Source: Cinclus cinclus (taxonomy: Eukaryota; Chordata; Aves; Passeriformes; Cinclidae). From it: a stretch of DNA of 64,000 nucleotides. The position numbers were made by a program, and so were the translations under genes. Shown in pieces: positions 1-11,575 of this stretch; position 1 is the stretch's first letter, and each line of letters opens with the position of its first letter. The DNA lies in assembly GCF_963662255.1 (NCBI RefSeq), contig NC_085060.1:7317630-7381629 (forward strand), in the 5' to 3' direction. Under the pieces are notes generated by a model that made no database searches, was not told where the DNA came from, and saw nothing but the letters and a program-made list of their open reading frames with translations.

Positions 1-3000
1 TGTGGATCATTGTTTTTTCCACCTCTCAGGTGGAACCACTGAGTGCCTTTTTGTGTTTGAGCCCCTTAAACTTGCAGGCTTTGCATTTGCTGCAGGGAAT
101 TTCCTGTGGGCTTAGATGGGGCAAGGGGGTGACAAGGAGACTGGAGGTATTGTCAGACTCCTGAAATGCTGCACTTGTAGTAGTGCCCAGAGGGAAGCAG
201 TGAATGAAATGTCCTCATAATGGGGATAGTCACCTCTTAATTCAGTATTAAAATTATCCATTTCAATATTGAATCAACAGTTAAGAAAAATCAATGAAAA
301 ACAGATTGTAAAACCATCTGATTTTGAATGGTCTTGGGTGACAGTTACTGAAAAATGAAAGAAAAGAGCCCAGACTGAAGCCCCGTGCTTCAAAATAACA
401 CAAAGAAATAATATATCATCAGTTCATTCAGTATTGCTTGCAACCTGTTTTGTGCCAGAGATATGAGAACATAAGATTCCTACAGAAGGTTTCTTGGATT
501 GCAAAAATTCCTAGATACTGCTTGAATTAATGTGCCAATAGCTCAGCATTTGTGGAAGGTGTCATCTAATTAAACCAGAATTTTTAAGTACCAGACAGCA
601 TGAAGACCCATAATAGGAGAGCAAAATCCATTTGTATTACAGATGGGATAGGCAACTCTAATCGTATGGCTTTAGGCAATGTTTAATTGAGTAGTTAAAT
701 TATCTTTTCCAGATGGGAAAATAAATTACTGCTCATCTCTCCAATTTATTTTAGCTTCTCCACATTCTGTTTCCTGAGGGAGTGGTGAGGGAGTGTGGGA
801 CATCTCCAAATATGCCTGGAATGATTTATTTACCCAATGTACCATAATTTCCCCTTCAAGGAGAATGTCTTATATGCATGTGGAAGTTGGTGTGTATGTA
901 TTCTGCTCTTTTCTTGCAAAGAATATCTGCTAATCACTCATCACAGCTGTATGTTACATACGTGTGTGTGTGTGGTTTTCTTTCTAAAAAAGCAAGAGAG
1001 AGGATTACTGTTTCACCATCCTTCAGTCAAATCAGGAGTGTGTATCTCAGTGGAACCATTGCCTCAGAAGTTTTTCCAAGCTTTGGGACAGCCTGAAAAT
1101 CTTCACACTGACTCACAGCATTTTGTAGATTGAAACTCTTTGTTTTCAACCTGAAGACTGTTACTCCTCAGGTAGCCTAAACTCAACCAAATGAACAGAC
1201 AGCAATGCATGATACTCTGTGTGGTACATGGGAGCAGAACTGAAAATGTTGGACAATTTTAGTTGATTAAGCATTGGATCCATGTGATTCCATCTGCCTG
1301 AACATTTTCCATGGTCAAATGTCTGCACACAAACATAGCCATGCTAGAGTATGCTATCTTTTGTGCTTTATGCTGGCTACAGGAGGACAACTGGTGTTCC
1401 ATCTGAGGTGGAAATGTCTCCCCCAAAGTCACTCCTTGGAAAGTCTTGAGCAGACCTGAGTTGGTTGGTTGGGTTAGGACCTGACTGCTGGGCTGTTTTG
1501 TGCAACTGTGATGTTTTTGATCAAGTGCTCTGAGCCTGAAGACAAATTTCTCCCATCTTGCAGAGCTACAACTCAAACCCCCCATGATATCTGAATATTT
1601 GTGAATGTAGTACCAGGTCTGTGTGCATGGCAGATAGCTGGGCTTAGTCTGCCCCTTTCCAAACAAAATCATTACTTGCTTTCCAGTTGGTCACATCCCA
1701 GCCGTGGGTCTTGGCTGTGGGCTGGATGAGATAACTATGTTCCCTTTGTGTGGCCTGAAACTCTGCAGAAATTCTGCGGGACAGAGTAGAGTGAAGTAGG
1801 TTTAAAAGCACTTGGAGAAGAAAGGCTCTGCAGTAGTGCAGGAGAATCTTACTGGTTTTGGAGTATTATTACCTCTGAGAATAACTAATGGGGCTAGAGA
1901 AAAAGACTTTTAAAATTACAGGTGGTCTATTTTTCCCCTTGGTAAAAGTTTTTTTTCCAGCAAAGTTAACAAAATTGTTTTGATGAATATGGATGCTTAT
2001 TGCCCAGAAGCTCCATGGATTTTAGAAGATGCCCTCAGGGGAAAATGCTGACTGGAAGAGCAGAGGGGCAAAGTAGATACCTCAAATGTTTCTCTCCAGA
2101 CATGTTGAGTTCAGAGGGCTTCCAGGCTGTAGAGGTGCAGCATGGTCAGTGTGAGTCCTGAAAAACTCCTTTGCTTGGTGTGAGTTGGCACAATTTAATT
2201 TTTAAAATGAAGGTTCACAGATGCTTTTAAAGCTGCTTCAAACACAAATTTAACACAGTTCGTGAAAGGTCTTCACTAGCCCACTGCTTTTCAATAAGCC
2301 TGTCTCTTTTAGACCAGTCCAAGTTTAGGGCTTTCAAGCAAACAGCCCTGAGGCACTTCTCTGTGGCAGGATCAATGCTTTGAGGGGTGGCTACATGATA
2401 AGGATGAAAGGCTTGTTCTACACTCAGGACTACGTAGAGCAGTAAATACATATTTTACTGCATGTCTCTACACATCCATAAAGGATGTTCCATATTGCAG
2501 TGCTTGGAGGGTTCAGAGCACTGTGTACCATCTCAGACAGGCACTGACCCAAGCCTGGAGACAAGGAGACAGTGCCAGGAAAATACATGGAGCAAGTGGC
2601 TGAGGCTTCTGCAACACCACCTCCATCTCCCCACAGTCAGGCTGCTTACATCTGTGCCTTCCCTACTGCTGCAGTAATTTTTTCCACATGGAGCATGACC
2701 TGTTGTCTTTGAGAACCTGAATGTGCCTTCTGCAAGTTGTGCCTGGCAAACAAACTGCACAGTGCTGGGCTGCTGTTTTCTGCTCAGTCGCCCAACCCAT
2801 GCACCTCCCATTGCCTGGGGGTTTGACACACCTCTGAGCCAATTGTTATCTCCTAATTTTGTGTGATGACCTAGAGTCTCTCAGGGGCCAAAACATCACC
2901 TAAACAGAAAAGGCAGTGTGACTTTAAAGCAGATGCACACCCAGGGCATTGCTTCTCTATGCTTGTCCCTCAGCATCCCCAGTTTAGTTCTTGCACCCTA

Positions 3001-5285
3001 ACTTAAGCTGTTCTTACCACTGTACTGTCTCACACCCCAGGTGAGAACAACAGTTCATATGATTCAGTTCATAACCCTGCCCTTTTTAGTGACACTTCAC
3101 AGAAATCAGTGTAGTGATACAAGTGATTTTTTATTGCGTTGTAGGACTGTATTTTATGCTCTGAAGGAACACTTACTTCATATAAAGGCTTTGACATTTT
3201 TATAGAAATGGCTACAACTGTGTTATTCTATATGAGGAAGAATTTATTAAGCCTAGATCTGGATCTCCTTTCATGTTATGCAAATGACTAATAACAACCC
3301 TTCTTCATTACCAGCTCAGTGCCCAGTCCAGGGTTATTAAATCCCCCTTCCTTCAGTCTGCATCTATCAGTCTGCCACATTAGGCTGCAACACATAATCA
3401 GAATTCATAGAACCGGCTCAGGCTTGTACAGGGATATGAGGCTGCAAAATTAAAACCCAAGTTGCAGAACACGGTGGTTTTTTGCCTGTTGTGAGAGGGG
3501 CAAGCCGAGGTATTTTGGGGCATGGTGTGTTGACTGAGGCATGACAACATCTTGTTTACTTGTGATTATGAAAAATTTCACAACTACCTTATAGTGGGGG
3601 ACAGAAGTAAGGGTTCATTTCCCTCACTGCTCTGCCTGGATTACACATCCTGCTTTTAGTATTTTCAGGAGTGGTTTTCACTGTGTTTCATCCAGATGTG
3701 CAATCATTCCCTACAACTTCTTGCTCTGCTCTCATCTTGGAGCTAGCTACAGTGGGCTGGGGTGCCTGTGACACCCAAGAGAGCTGAGAAAGCGTTACTA
3801 CATTCTGAGTGATGTTTAGACATTCACACTAGTAAGATTAATCTTATTTCTGTGAAAAATCTTTGAGTGTGTTGGAGATTTGTTTGGGGGTTGTATGAAA
3901 TGCTAGAAGTTTGAAAGCAGTAAGGACTTTTCATTATGTAAAATCAACAGACTAAGAAAGTAGCCATGCCAGACTCATTTGTTGCTGGATAGTTGGGGTC
4001 AGTCCCCTGGTAGGAACACCTGAATTAAACTTTAAAGGTGTATCCCAGAAGTAAAGCCCATTTCTCCTCAGTCTGGGATGACCACACAGCCACTGAAACT
4101 GGGTAAATGAGCTAAGGACAATAATTGCTTCTCTGCCTTCTGTATGCTCTGAAAATATCAGCTGAATCAAGTCCTGTAGGTGAGAAAAGTAAAGGAAAAC
4201 TTTGTTTAGTGGATGTGGATGGGATTTTGTGTAGCCTAAACACCAACTGTTCAGCATCTTTTGTGGATGGATCTAGTCCAACTGAACAGAAGTGGCACGT
4301 GCTGAGTGAAATAACATATATCTGAGGGACTTCCTGGCCATCATTTCATGGACAAAAGGGAGAAGAAAAAGGCATTCCTGTGAGTTTCATTTTCTTAGCA
4401 GGGGAAAGTTATCAGTGTTCTTCCCAGAGTAGTTCCAGGAACTGTAATTACTCTTTTGTGTATCAAAGGAGAAGGATGTTTACACCTGACATAGTCTCTG
4501 GGTAGATGAGATATTCTGTCTTGGGAAATTGTCACCTTCAGGCTGGCTGCTCTCACACAGCTAATGCAGAGCACAATTTTCCCCTGCAGTGTAGTTGTAG
4601 CAACCTGCCAGTGCTCACCCAAGGCAATAACAGTTTTCTCTGTTTTCATAGCCTTTAATTCACTCTCTGGCCTGACAAAAAGTACTAATGTAGATTCTTC
4701 GGAGCTCAGTCTGATTTCTGCTATATAGCATTAACTTTATAAAAAAGGAGAAAAGTATTTGTATCCCAGCAAAACACATAATAAAAGTAATAATTTAGAT
4801 ACAGGTTAATTACTTGTAATGAAGTCTGGATTGGTGTGAGCATCACCAGCTCTTGCTCTTACTGAACTCATGTGCAACCTTTTGTTGCACCCCTGGGCCT
4901 GCCCCAGGTGTGCTGCAAAAAGGGCTGTTCTGTGCACCAGTGGTCCCAAGTGCAAAGACAGTCCCAGTGCAAGGACAGCCATGTGTTGGGGACTCTGCTG
5001 GTGCTAGGTCCTCACAGGTACTGGTGTGGTATGGGCCTCTGTTCAGATAGCTCACTGATGAGCAGAGCAAGTAAGGACTACAAAGCTGCAGTCTGGAAAG
5101 GAGAAATAGATGCTCGGTTATAAAATATTATGCAATTAAACTAACAGCCCCCTTTAACAACCAGAAATAAATTTCTTTGATGAGGGCTCAGCTATGATTC
5201 CTTCTATACTGAAATAACTTCAGAAAAGTGCAGCCAGCTTCTAGAAAAGGCTTAAAGCACAGGATTTAATGAAACAGAATTAAAT
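1..5285. other. Intergenic, no gene recognised
   Basis: AT-leaning, largely unique-looking DNA. ORFs up to 137 codons lack recognisable domains and look like chance ORFs. A short GT run lies near 962-974 and an octamer ATGCAAAT at 3278-3285. I see no exon-like sequence, RNA gene or clear transposon in this stretch. Confidence 0.6.
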
Positions 5286-5289
5286 AAAC

Positions 5290-5815
5290 CTCCAGAACCA
5301 GCCATCCTTCCAGGGATCGGCTAAGCTTTCCCGGCACCCCAAGCCAGCTGTGGGGGCTCAGCACAGTAATGCTGAACACGGGAGTCCCCAGGCGGGGGTG
5401 GCGAACAGGAGTGGGTGGCTGGGATGGTGCCGGGTGGGCTCCAGGCAGCGGATGCTCAATCCCTGCTGCTCAGCTCCATCTAGGGGCTGCTGCCTGCCCG
5501 GGAGCCGCCGGAGCGCAGCACCTCCGAGGCAAGTTTCCGCGAAATGGGCTGCTCCCGGCAGGGAGATCCTGCGGCTGCAGGAGCCCGAGTCTGTGCCGTC
5601 TCCGGAGATGCCCCCGGCCCTTTTCGGGAGCGGCGGGGAGAGAAGGACTTTGTCATCTGGTGTGCGGCAGACCTGGCACCGGCAGGGGTTGAGCCTGGGC
5701 AGCACAAAAAGAATTCGGTGTTTTCGGCAGGCACAAGTGACTGCTCTTTGCAATGGCGCTGGACGCGAGGCTTTTAGGAGCATCCGCTTTTCATCAGGCC
5801 TCTACTCGAGCTTAA
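5290..5815. promoter_or_regulatory. Orphan GC/CpG-rich block
   Basis: About 450 bases with many CpG dinucleotides and high GC set in AT-leaning DNA, especially 5370-5720. Long ORFs pass through it in several frames at once because GC-rich DNA lacks stop codons, so none is convincing as protein. It may be a small CpG island at an unseen promoter or noncoding transcript, or a GC-rich repeat. No exon recognised; a CR1 3' end follows at once. Confidence 0.5.
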
Positions 5816-5821
5816 CCTGAT

Positions 5822-6016
5822 TAAATTTCTTCAGTGAAAGGGAGGTCAAGCATTGGAAGAGGCTGCCCAGGAAATTGATGGAATCGCCATGCCTGGAAGT
5901 TTGAAAAATGTGCAGATGTGGTGCCTGGGGACATGATTTACTCAAGGACCTGGCAGTGTTGCGGTAATGCTGATCTTGGAGGGGTTTTTCAACCTTAATG
6001 ATTCTGCAGTTCTAAG
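5822..6016 (+). mobile_element. CR1 LINE 3' end fragment
   Basis: Contains the diagnostic CR1 3' UTR phrases in order: TTCTTCAGTGAAAGG, AAGCATTGGAAGAGGCTGCC, GATGGAATCGCCATGCCTGG, TGATCTTGGAGG, TTCAACCTTAATGATTCTG. CR1 is the dominant LINE of birds and is usually 5'-truncated, as here. The sequence is diverged, so the copy is old. Confidence 0.85.
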
Positions 6017-6050
6017 TTAACTCAGGCTTACCTCGAGTTAAGCCTCATTT

Positions 6051-6124
6051 GGTGTGATTCACTCTGGTTTCCTGATCCTCATCCCTGTGGTTTGATTCAC
6101 TCTGGTTTCCTGATCCTCATTCCC
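6051..6124 (+). repeat. Two-copy tandem repeat, 38-bp period
   Basis: GATTCACTCTGGTTTCCTGA plus the next seven bases occur identically at 6056-6082 and 6094-6120. The flanking GGTGT/GGTTT is also similar. A small local duplication. Confidence 0.85.
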
Positions 6125-8284
6125 CCTCAGTGGAGGTATTGCTTACAGGGAGGAACAGAACAGCAGCAAGTGGGCTCGGGGAGCGCAGCAGCCAGGCACC
6201 ACCGCACCTCTCTCAGCTCTGGCTGAGGTGAAGCTTTGCTGTCTTCAGGGGCACTTCTTTTACAGGCAGTAGTGACCTACAGTTAATCAGAGTAAGGCTT
6301 GGGATGCTGATGGGGCAAATTTCTGGTATGGTTTTCTTTGTTGAATTACATTGAAAAGACTTTAGTGAGGTTCTCAGAGGAGGATCTTGTTTTCCAACTC
6401 CTCAAGGAGGCTTTGCATTGCTCATGTCCCCTGAAGCCTCTCAGATGGGAGGAAAACAGATGAATAATGTTGTGCTCTGGGAAGGAGTGGGACATTGCAG
6501 CCTTTACATGTAGCACGAAGGGAGGTAAAAAAGGCAGAACCTGTGGCATTATACATTATCCTTTATAGAAGAGGTAAACCTAAAAGCATGCAGATTCTGA
6601 ATGCCTAGCATAAGGAAAGGGCTGAGGAACTCAGACTGTGAGTGAAGGTGCTCTGCTCCAGGCTTGCTGGAGAGCTGATGAGTGGTAACATATGATCAAA
6701 TTGCCTTCAAATAAGAGGAAAACCAGCTCCCGGCTAGCTCAGGCTAGCTGACAGGGCACCTGCTGGCTCTGTCTGATGCATATTCAGAAGCACATCATCA
6801 GCAGAGAGAGTCAGCACATAAAGTCAAGACTCCTAAGTATTTGCTAGTTAATGATCCAAGGGGAAAGATCACAGTTTTGCCAGAGCAGTGAAAAGAACAC
6901 CCTAATCATTAACTGAGTTTGCAGGTAATCACAGTTACATCATACTTAGCCATTTTCTAATATATCAGAATAATTTTGAGGGGGTCCTTCTAAGCTGAAG
7001 AAGAACTGTCCACAAAAAGAGACCTTTCCTTCTCTGTATGCAACAATCAACATGTCTTAACATGACGTTTCATTAAATGCCGAATTGCTACTAATGTCAG
7101 CAGAAACAGTAACAAGCAAAGGAAACACCAGCAAAGAAACCATCTTCTAGCAAGAAAGACGCAGCAAGACTCAATGAAATGTGAATATTATTTACTTAAA
7201 GAGTGATTGCCATATTATTGGTGGATGACAGTAAATCAGGAACATCTGTCACCTGGCCTGGAGCTAATGCTCCCATGCCCATGTCCTGTCCTCCATGTAA
7301 TCAGTGCTGCAGCCTTGAAGCAGAGCTTTTAGTGTTTTATATTTGCCAACATGCCTAACTAGCAGCTTTAGTAATTGCCTGTAAATTTCGCCATGAGGGG
7401 ATGATAGAGCAGAGACCTTTCACACAGCACCAAATGGATAACTACTGTGGACCTGCCACTACTACTGAAGCAGACAGGTCAGTTCTGGATGAGAGAGAAG
7501 AGGATGCAGTGCTCTGGTGTAATGATGAAAGGCCTGACAGAGGGAAGGTGGTGTTTTCTCATTTTCACACAGAGAACAGGAATGTGTGCATTTATGGGGA
7601 GGGTACTCATGGGGCAGAGACATGAGGTAATGGAAAGTTATAATAGTGGAAAGCAAATAGAATCCTGCCCAGACTTCGGCACCTTGAGGTCCTCCAAGGC
7701 TCTCTGTTCTTCAGCAGCTTCTCAAAACATACAAGTGCCTACTTGCAGATCAATTAGAGGAGCACTGATGTGTTTGCCTGTGTGCTGAAAAGACTAGAAG
7801 TTGTAAGAAACTTTCATCTGAAAGGAGGGGCCATCCTGTCAAAAAGAAAGGCTGAGAAACACTGGTCTCTGCAGTTCACAGGGTGCTTTGCCCCCTTCAT
7901 GTCTCCCTGTGACTGCATCCCATCCAGCCAGGGTCTCTGAAGTAGTGTCCTTCGCTGCCTGCTAGAGAGCTGCTCTAAGAATTCCTATCTGTCCCTGTGT
8001 TCACCAAGGGCTCTTCAGAAGCAGGCTTGAGTTTTTTGTCTCTTTGTTGTTAGTTTATGTAAAAAAAGAAAAAAAAAACAAAATAGAAAAAAATTAAGCC
8101 TAAGCCCTGAAAACCTTCAGAAGCTTCAGCTTTTTTCACATGTGCGTTTTAAAGGCTGTAACTTGTGTTCCTGCTGAGGTCTCAGAGGAGCTTCCGGCAG
8201 GGTTTCCACATGCCTAAGAAGAGCATCACCACTTCTAGTGTGCAGAGGAACTGGTGACTTTCTCCTATCTTTTTGGTATCTCCA

Positions 8285-8320
8285 AATATGAAAATCTCCA
8301 AAGCTCCAGATTTTCATATT
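8285..8320. repeat. Inverted repeat, 13-bp perfect arms
   Basis: AATATGAAAATCT (8285-8297) pairs exactly with AGATTTTCATATT (8308-8320) across a 10-base loop. No U-run or gene context suggests a role. Confidence 0.8.
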
Positions 8321-9633
8321 CCATATTTTTCCTGTGGTTAAAGACAAAACAGATGTCTATTTGAATTTTTAAGGTGTAGAAATGAACCATCCTCATAGAT
8401 ATTTGATTACACAGTTGTACAGCAACTGCTGCTTAGTGATACATGCTGCACTCCCCTTTTTCCCAAGCAAAGCTGTAATGGGTGCTTTGGATACAGCGAA
8501 GCACTTCACTGAGAGCCTTCCCTGAGTGAGGATACCCTGTTGATCCACTCTGCAGCATCTCCTGGCAACTTTCTCCTTCTCATAACTAGTGGGAAAGCTG
8601 GGTAAAGGAAAAAACCTGACTGGCAGGTCTCCATCCTTCTTGGTGGAGAAAATACGAAGCATGCTACTCAGTAAATTAAATCTATATATTCATGGTGTCC
8701 TTTGAGCAGCATTCATTCACCTGAAAACTAAGGCTTCTGGCTGGATTCAAATGTCTTTTGGGTGAGTACTGGATCCAAACAACTTCTGTCACTGTAGCTG
8801 ACCTTGGAGAATGTTATTAGTTAGCTAAGATGCTGAATGAAAAGGACAGAACTGAAACCACAGTGTCAGTTAAAATTTGGCTTTTCTATTAGTCTGGCTT
8901 GCATCCTAAGCTGCTGGTATCTGGTATGGCTATAAGTGTATTACCATTCATTTCACTGGAGAATGAAAAAAACATCACTATAATACTGATGGATGGCTTA
9001 GTATATAACAGGATGGTGGAAAAGCTGGTAATTTTATAAAAGTTTATAAGTTTTGTTGTGTGGATGGCCCAGTGTGCTGGATCTCTGCAATGCTTTCCAG
9101 GACACAGGATGAACAGGGACTATTTTTTGTATCAGCTGCAATGAAAATGAAATAGAGATTGTCAGGAACAGTGACAAGGGGGAGCAATATTCATGTAACT
9201 CATGTTGTGAAGCTCATCAGAACTTCTTTACTTTTAGGACTGTTTCAACAATGAAATGACAGGTTTTTAAATCCTCCCACACAATGCAGTCATATAGTAA
9301 TATCAGTAATTGTTGTACTATAATATTATTCCTTCCCAAGTACTGTCTTTCTTACTGCTAGTTTAAAGTACATGTGTATGTGTGTGTTCATATCCATTAA
9401 TCCTCTTTCTAAACCAAAACTGTCTGCTTTTGGTCTGCAAACAGCATCACCCTGGTTTCATCTGACCCCAGCTGCTGAGGAAGGTGATAATGTAACCACT
9501 TGGTCAACCTGACTGCCAGGAATGTCTTCTACAACAGAAGGGAACCACATGGGCATAGCTATGACCCTGCTCCTGCAAAGGACCTTTTCCCTCTTATTCT
9601 CCACTAATACTGATCTGAAAGACAAAGGGGGAT

Positions 9634-9700
9634 GAATGCTTCACACCAGCCCCTTCTAAAGAAGAGGGGAATGCTTCATGCCAGCCCCTACTGAAGAACT
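9634..9700 (+). repeat. Diverged two-copy tandem repeat, about 35 bp
   Basis: GAATGCTTCACACCAGCCCC followed by TTCTAAAGAAG recurs as GAATGCTTCATGCCAGCCCC followed by TACTGAAGAAC. The copies are close but not identical. Confidence 0.75.
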
Positions 9701-10814
9701 TGCTGAAGACCCAAGTTTGTTCCTGCTTCTTCTCACATGCAAGCAAGGAGCAGCTGAGGGCAATTCTGCTGCTGAGGTCATGTTTTGAAGGAAAAGGGCA
9801 GTTAGCCCAGAGCTACTAGGTATAAAGTATTACAGTTCCAATTGCATTAAACAACATCCTTTTGATGAGCAGACAGCATACAAGCCATAAAATTAATGGG
9901 TTTTTCTGTACTCTGTAAAATGTGTATTTAGAATCTGTCCAGGGAACAACAGCTTTTCCAGTTTATGTGTATGAGTGGAGTTGAGGAATGCATTCAGTGT
10001 TTGTCACACAATTCCCTGCTATTGTGACTAAGGGATCACTCTCCCCCCACTGCTCCCAGTGCACTGAGCCCTGGTCTAGAGATTAATGTGCCAACCCCAA
10101 AACCTGGTCTGCTGATACAAGTTATTGCCTAGTTGCATTTGCTCTAGCCACTCTCTTGCTTCCAGGGGTGTCTGTGAACTCAGAAATAGAGCAGTTTTTT
10201 TTCTCTGTCACCTCCTGGGACCTGGTGCTGCCCAGCTGTCCCTGCTCAGACCCTGCAGAGCACTGGCTGTCACAGGACAAATCCACTCCAGGAGCAAGCC
10301 AGGAAAAGAGGGATGGGAATAGTGGAAGGTAGAGCTCATGCCTGTGACTCAGCCCTAATTGTTTTTTTAATATAGGTTCCAGTAGATTCCTTAGAAAGTC
10401 AGAAAAGGAAGATAAAACAACACAGAGAATAAATGCAGAATACATCATATAACCCCAGATGAACAGTTTACTGCTTCTGTATTTGCATATAAAAGTAGAA
10501 GCATCTCCAGGTTTTCATGGTTTTCCTGGGCTCTTAGAGCAGTCCAGTGGTCCTGTATTTGTTGAATATTTTTTTCTTACAAAATTTCTGTTGTTAACTA
10601 GAAAATAATATCCCCTTTGTGACTGTTTTGGCTAAGGTGGAAAGTGCTTGTAGTCCACCTCAACTAAAACAATAATGTGAAATTTTACCAAATCAGCTAG
10701 TGTGAAATTAGCCAGATGTGATTTTTTTGCCCATGTGATCAACTAGCAATCAAGGAACAGATTTTCAGCAAAAGAATGGGTAGAATTTCTCTACATTTAT
10801 TTGTCATTGTACTT

Positions 10815-11215
10815 CTTCATCCTGCTATAGTGGCAAGTAAGTTAGAGCATTATCTACAGTCCACCCACCCCCTTCTTCTGTCCCACAGAGAGAGTTACAC
10901 TTATAGAAAAAGGATAAATATAGTCACAATATTGTCTCAGCACTTGGGGGTAATGAGCTGAACATTAGTCCATTCATTGGAAGGACTAATCTTTGGATAA
11001 AGGACATTATCTTTGAAGATAATGCTTTGATCCACAACAGCATTCCCAGTGAGAAAAGAGGCACAACCTGCCTGAGTCTCTGCACAGCCAAAGCCAGGTG
11101 CTTGTTTGATATTTCTGCACTTGAGAGTGGGAACAATCCCTCAGGTAAAGGGTGCAATGAAAACAGTCTGTGAACTAGTGAAATGAAGTCATGTCTAGGG
11201 AGCTCAAAAACAGAA
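10815..11215 (+). repeat. Dispersed repeat related to the LTR at 21218-21936
   Basis: The part from about 10930 aligns by eye with 21210-21430 in the same orientation. Shared blocks include GGGGGTAATGAG, TAATGCTTTGATCCACA, GCCAGGTGCTTGTTTGAT and GTAAAGGGTGCAATGAAAAC. This copy has about 25-30 bases near 10984-11010 that the other lacks. Upstream, TAGTGGCAA and AGAGAGTTACA blocks resemble a fragment in VMA21 intron 2. Best read as an LTR-derived repeat truncated at the 3' side. Confidence 0.7.
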
Positions 11216-11428
11216 ACTGTGGCCATACAATGTAAAAAGTTCACTGAAACTCCTGTCATGCCTTACCAATATTAAGATTTCTTCTGTTTCAAAAGCTCTG
11301 TTGTGGTCTCCTTAGGCTGTGAGTTTCCTTTCATGTATTGGATGTTCCTGTTAATGTCAAAGCTAATTGTCATAGCTGTTTTTAAGTTGTTTAATGGCCA
11401 CTGTATTAGAGTTTAAATAATTCTGGAC

Positions 11429-11575
11429 TGTGTTGGGTTTTGTGGCAAGGTTTTGGTGGAGGAGGCTGTAGGTTGAGAAGACACCAGAAGCTTCCCCTTT
11501 GTCAGACAAAGTCAATGTCATCTGACAACAAGGCGAACCCGTCACTGGTCGAGGATGAGGCCACCAGAAACACCC
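11429..11575 (+). mobile_element. LTR 5' fragment (endogenous retrovirus)
   Basis: Begins TGTGTTGGGTTTTGTGGCAA and continues with GGTTTTGGTGG, AGAAGACACCAGAAGC, CCCTTTGTCAGACA. I recognise this as the start of a passerine ERV LTR; the match fades after about 11575. The ORF through it is repeat-derived. Confidence 0.6.

Larger units (their letters stand above)
6125..10810. other. Intergenic, no gene recognised
   Basis: Mostly unique-looking AT-leaning sequence. It contains a purine/A-rich patch (8058-8095), a 13-bp perfect hairpin (8285-8320), a diverged 35-bp-period duplication (about 9634-9700) and an octamer/TATA composite (10481-10495). The ORFs (61-113 codons) show no domain I recognise. 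Confidence 0.6.

Noticed and set aside
5350..5820. 156-codon plus and 141-codon minus ORFs
   Set aside because: They overlap on both strands in a CpG-rich block where stop codons are scarce; no domain and no splice signals supporting a gene.
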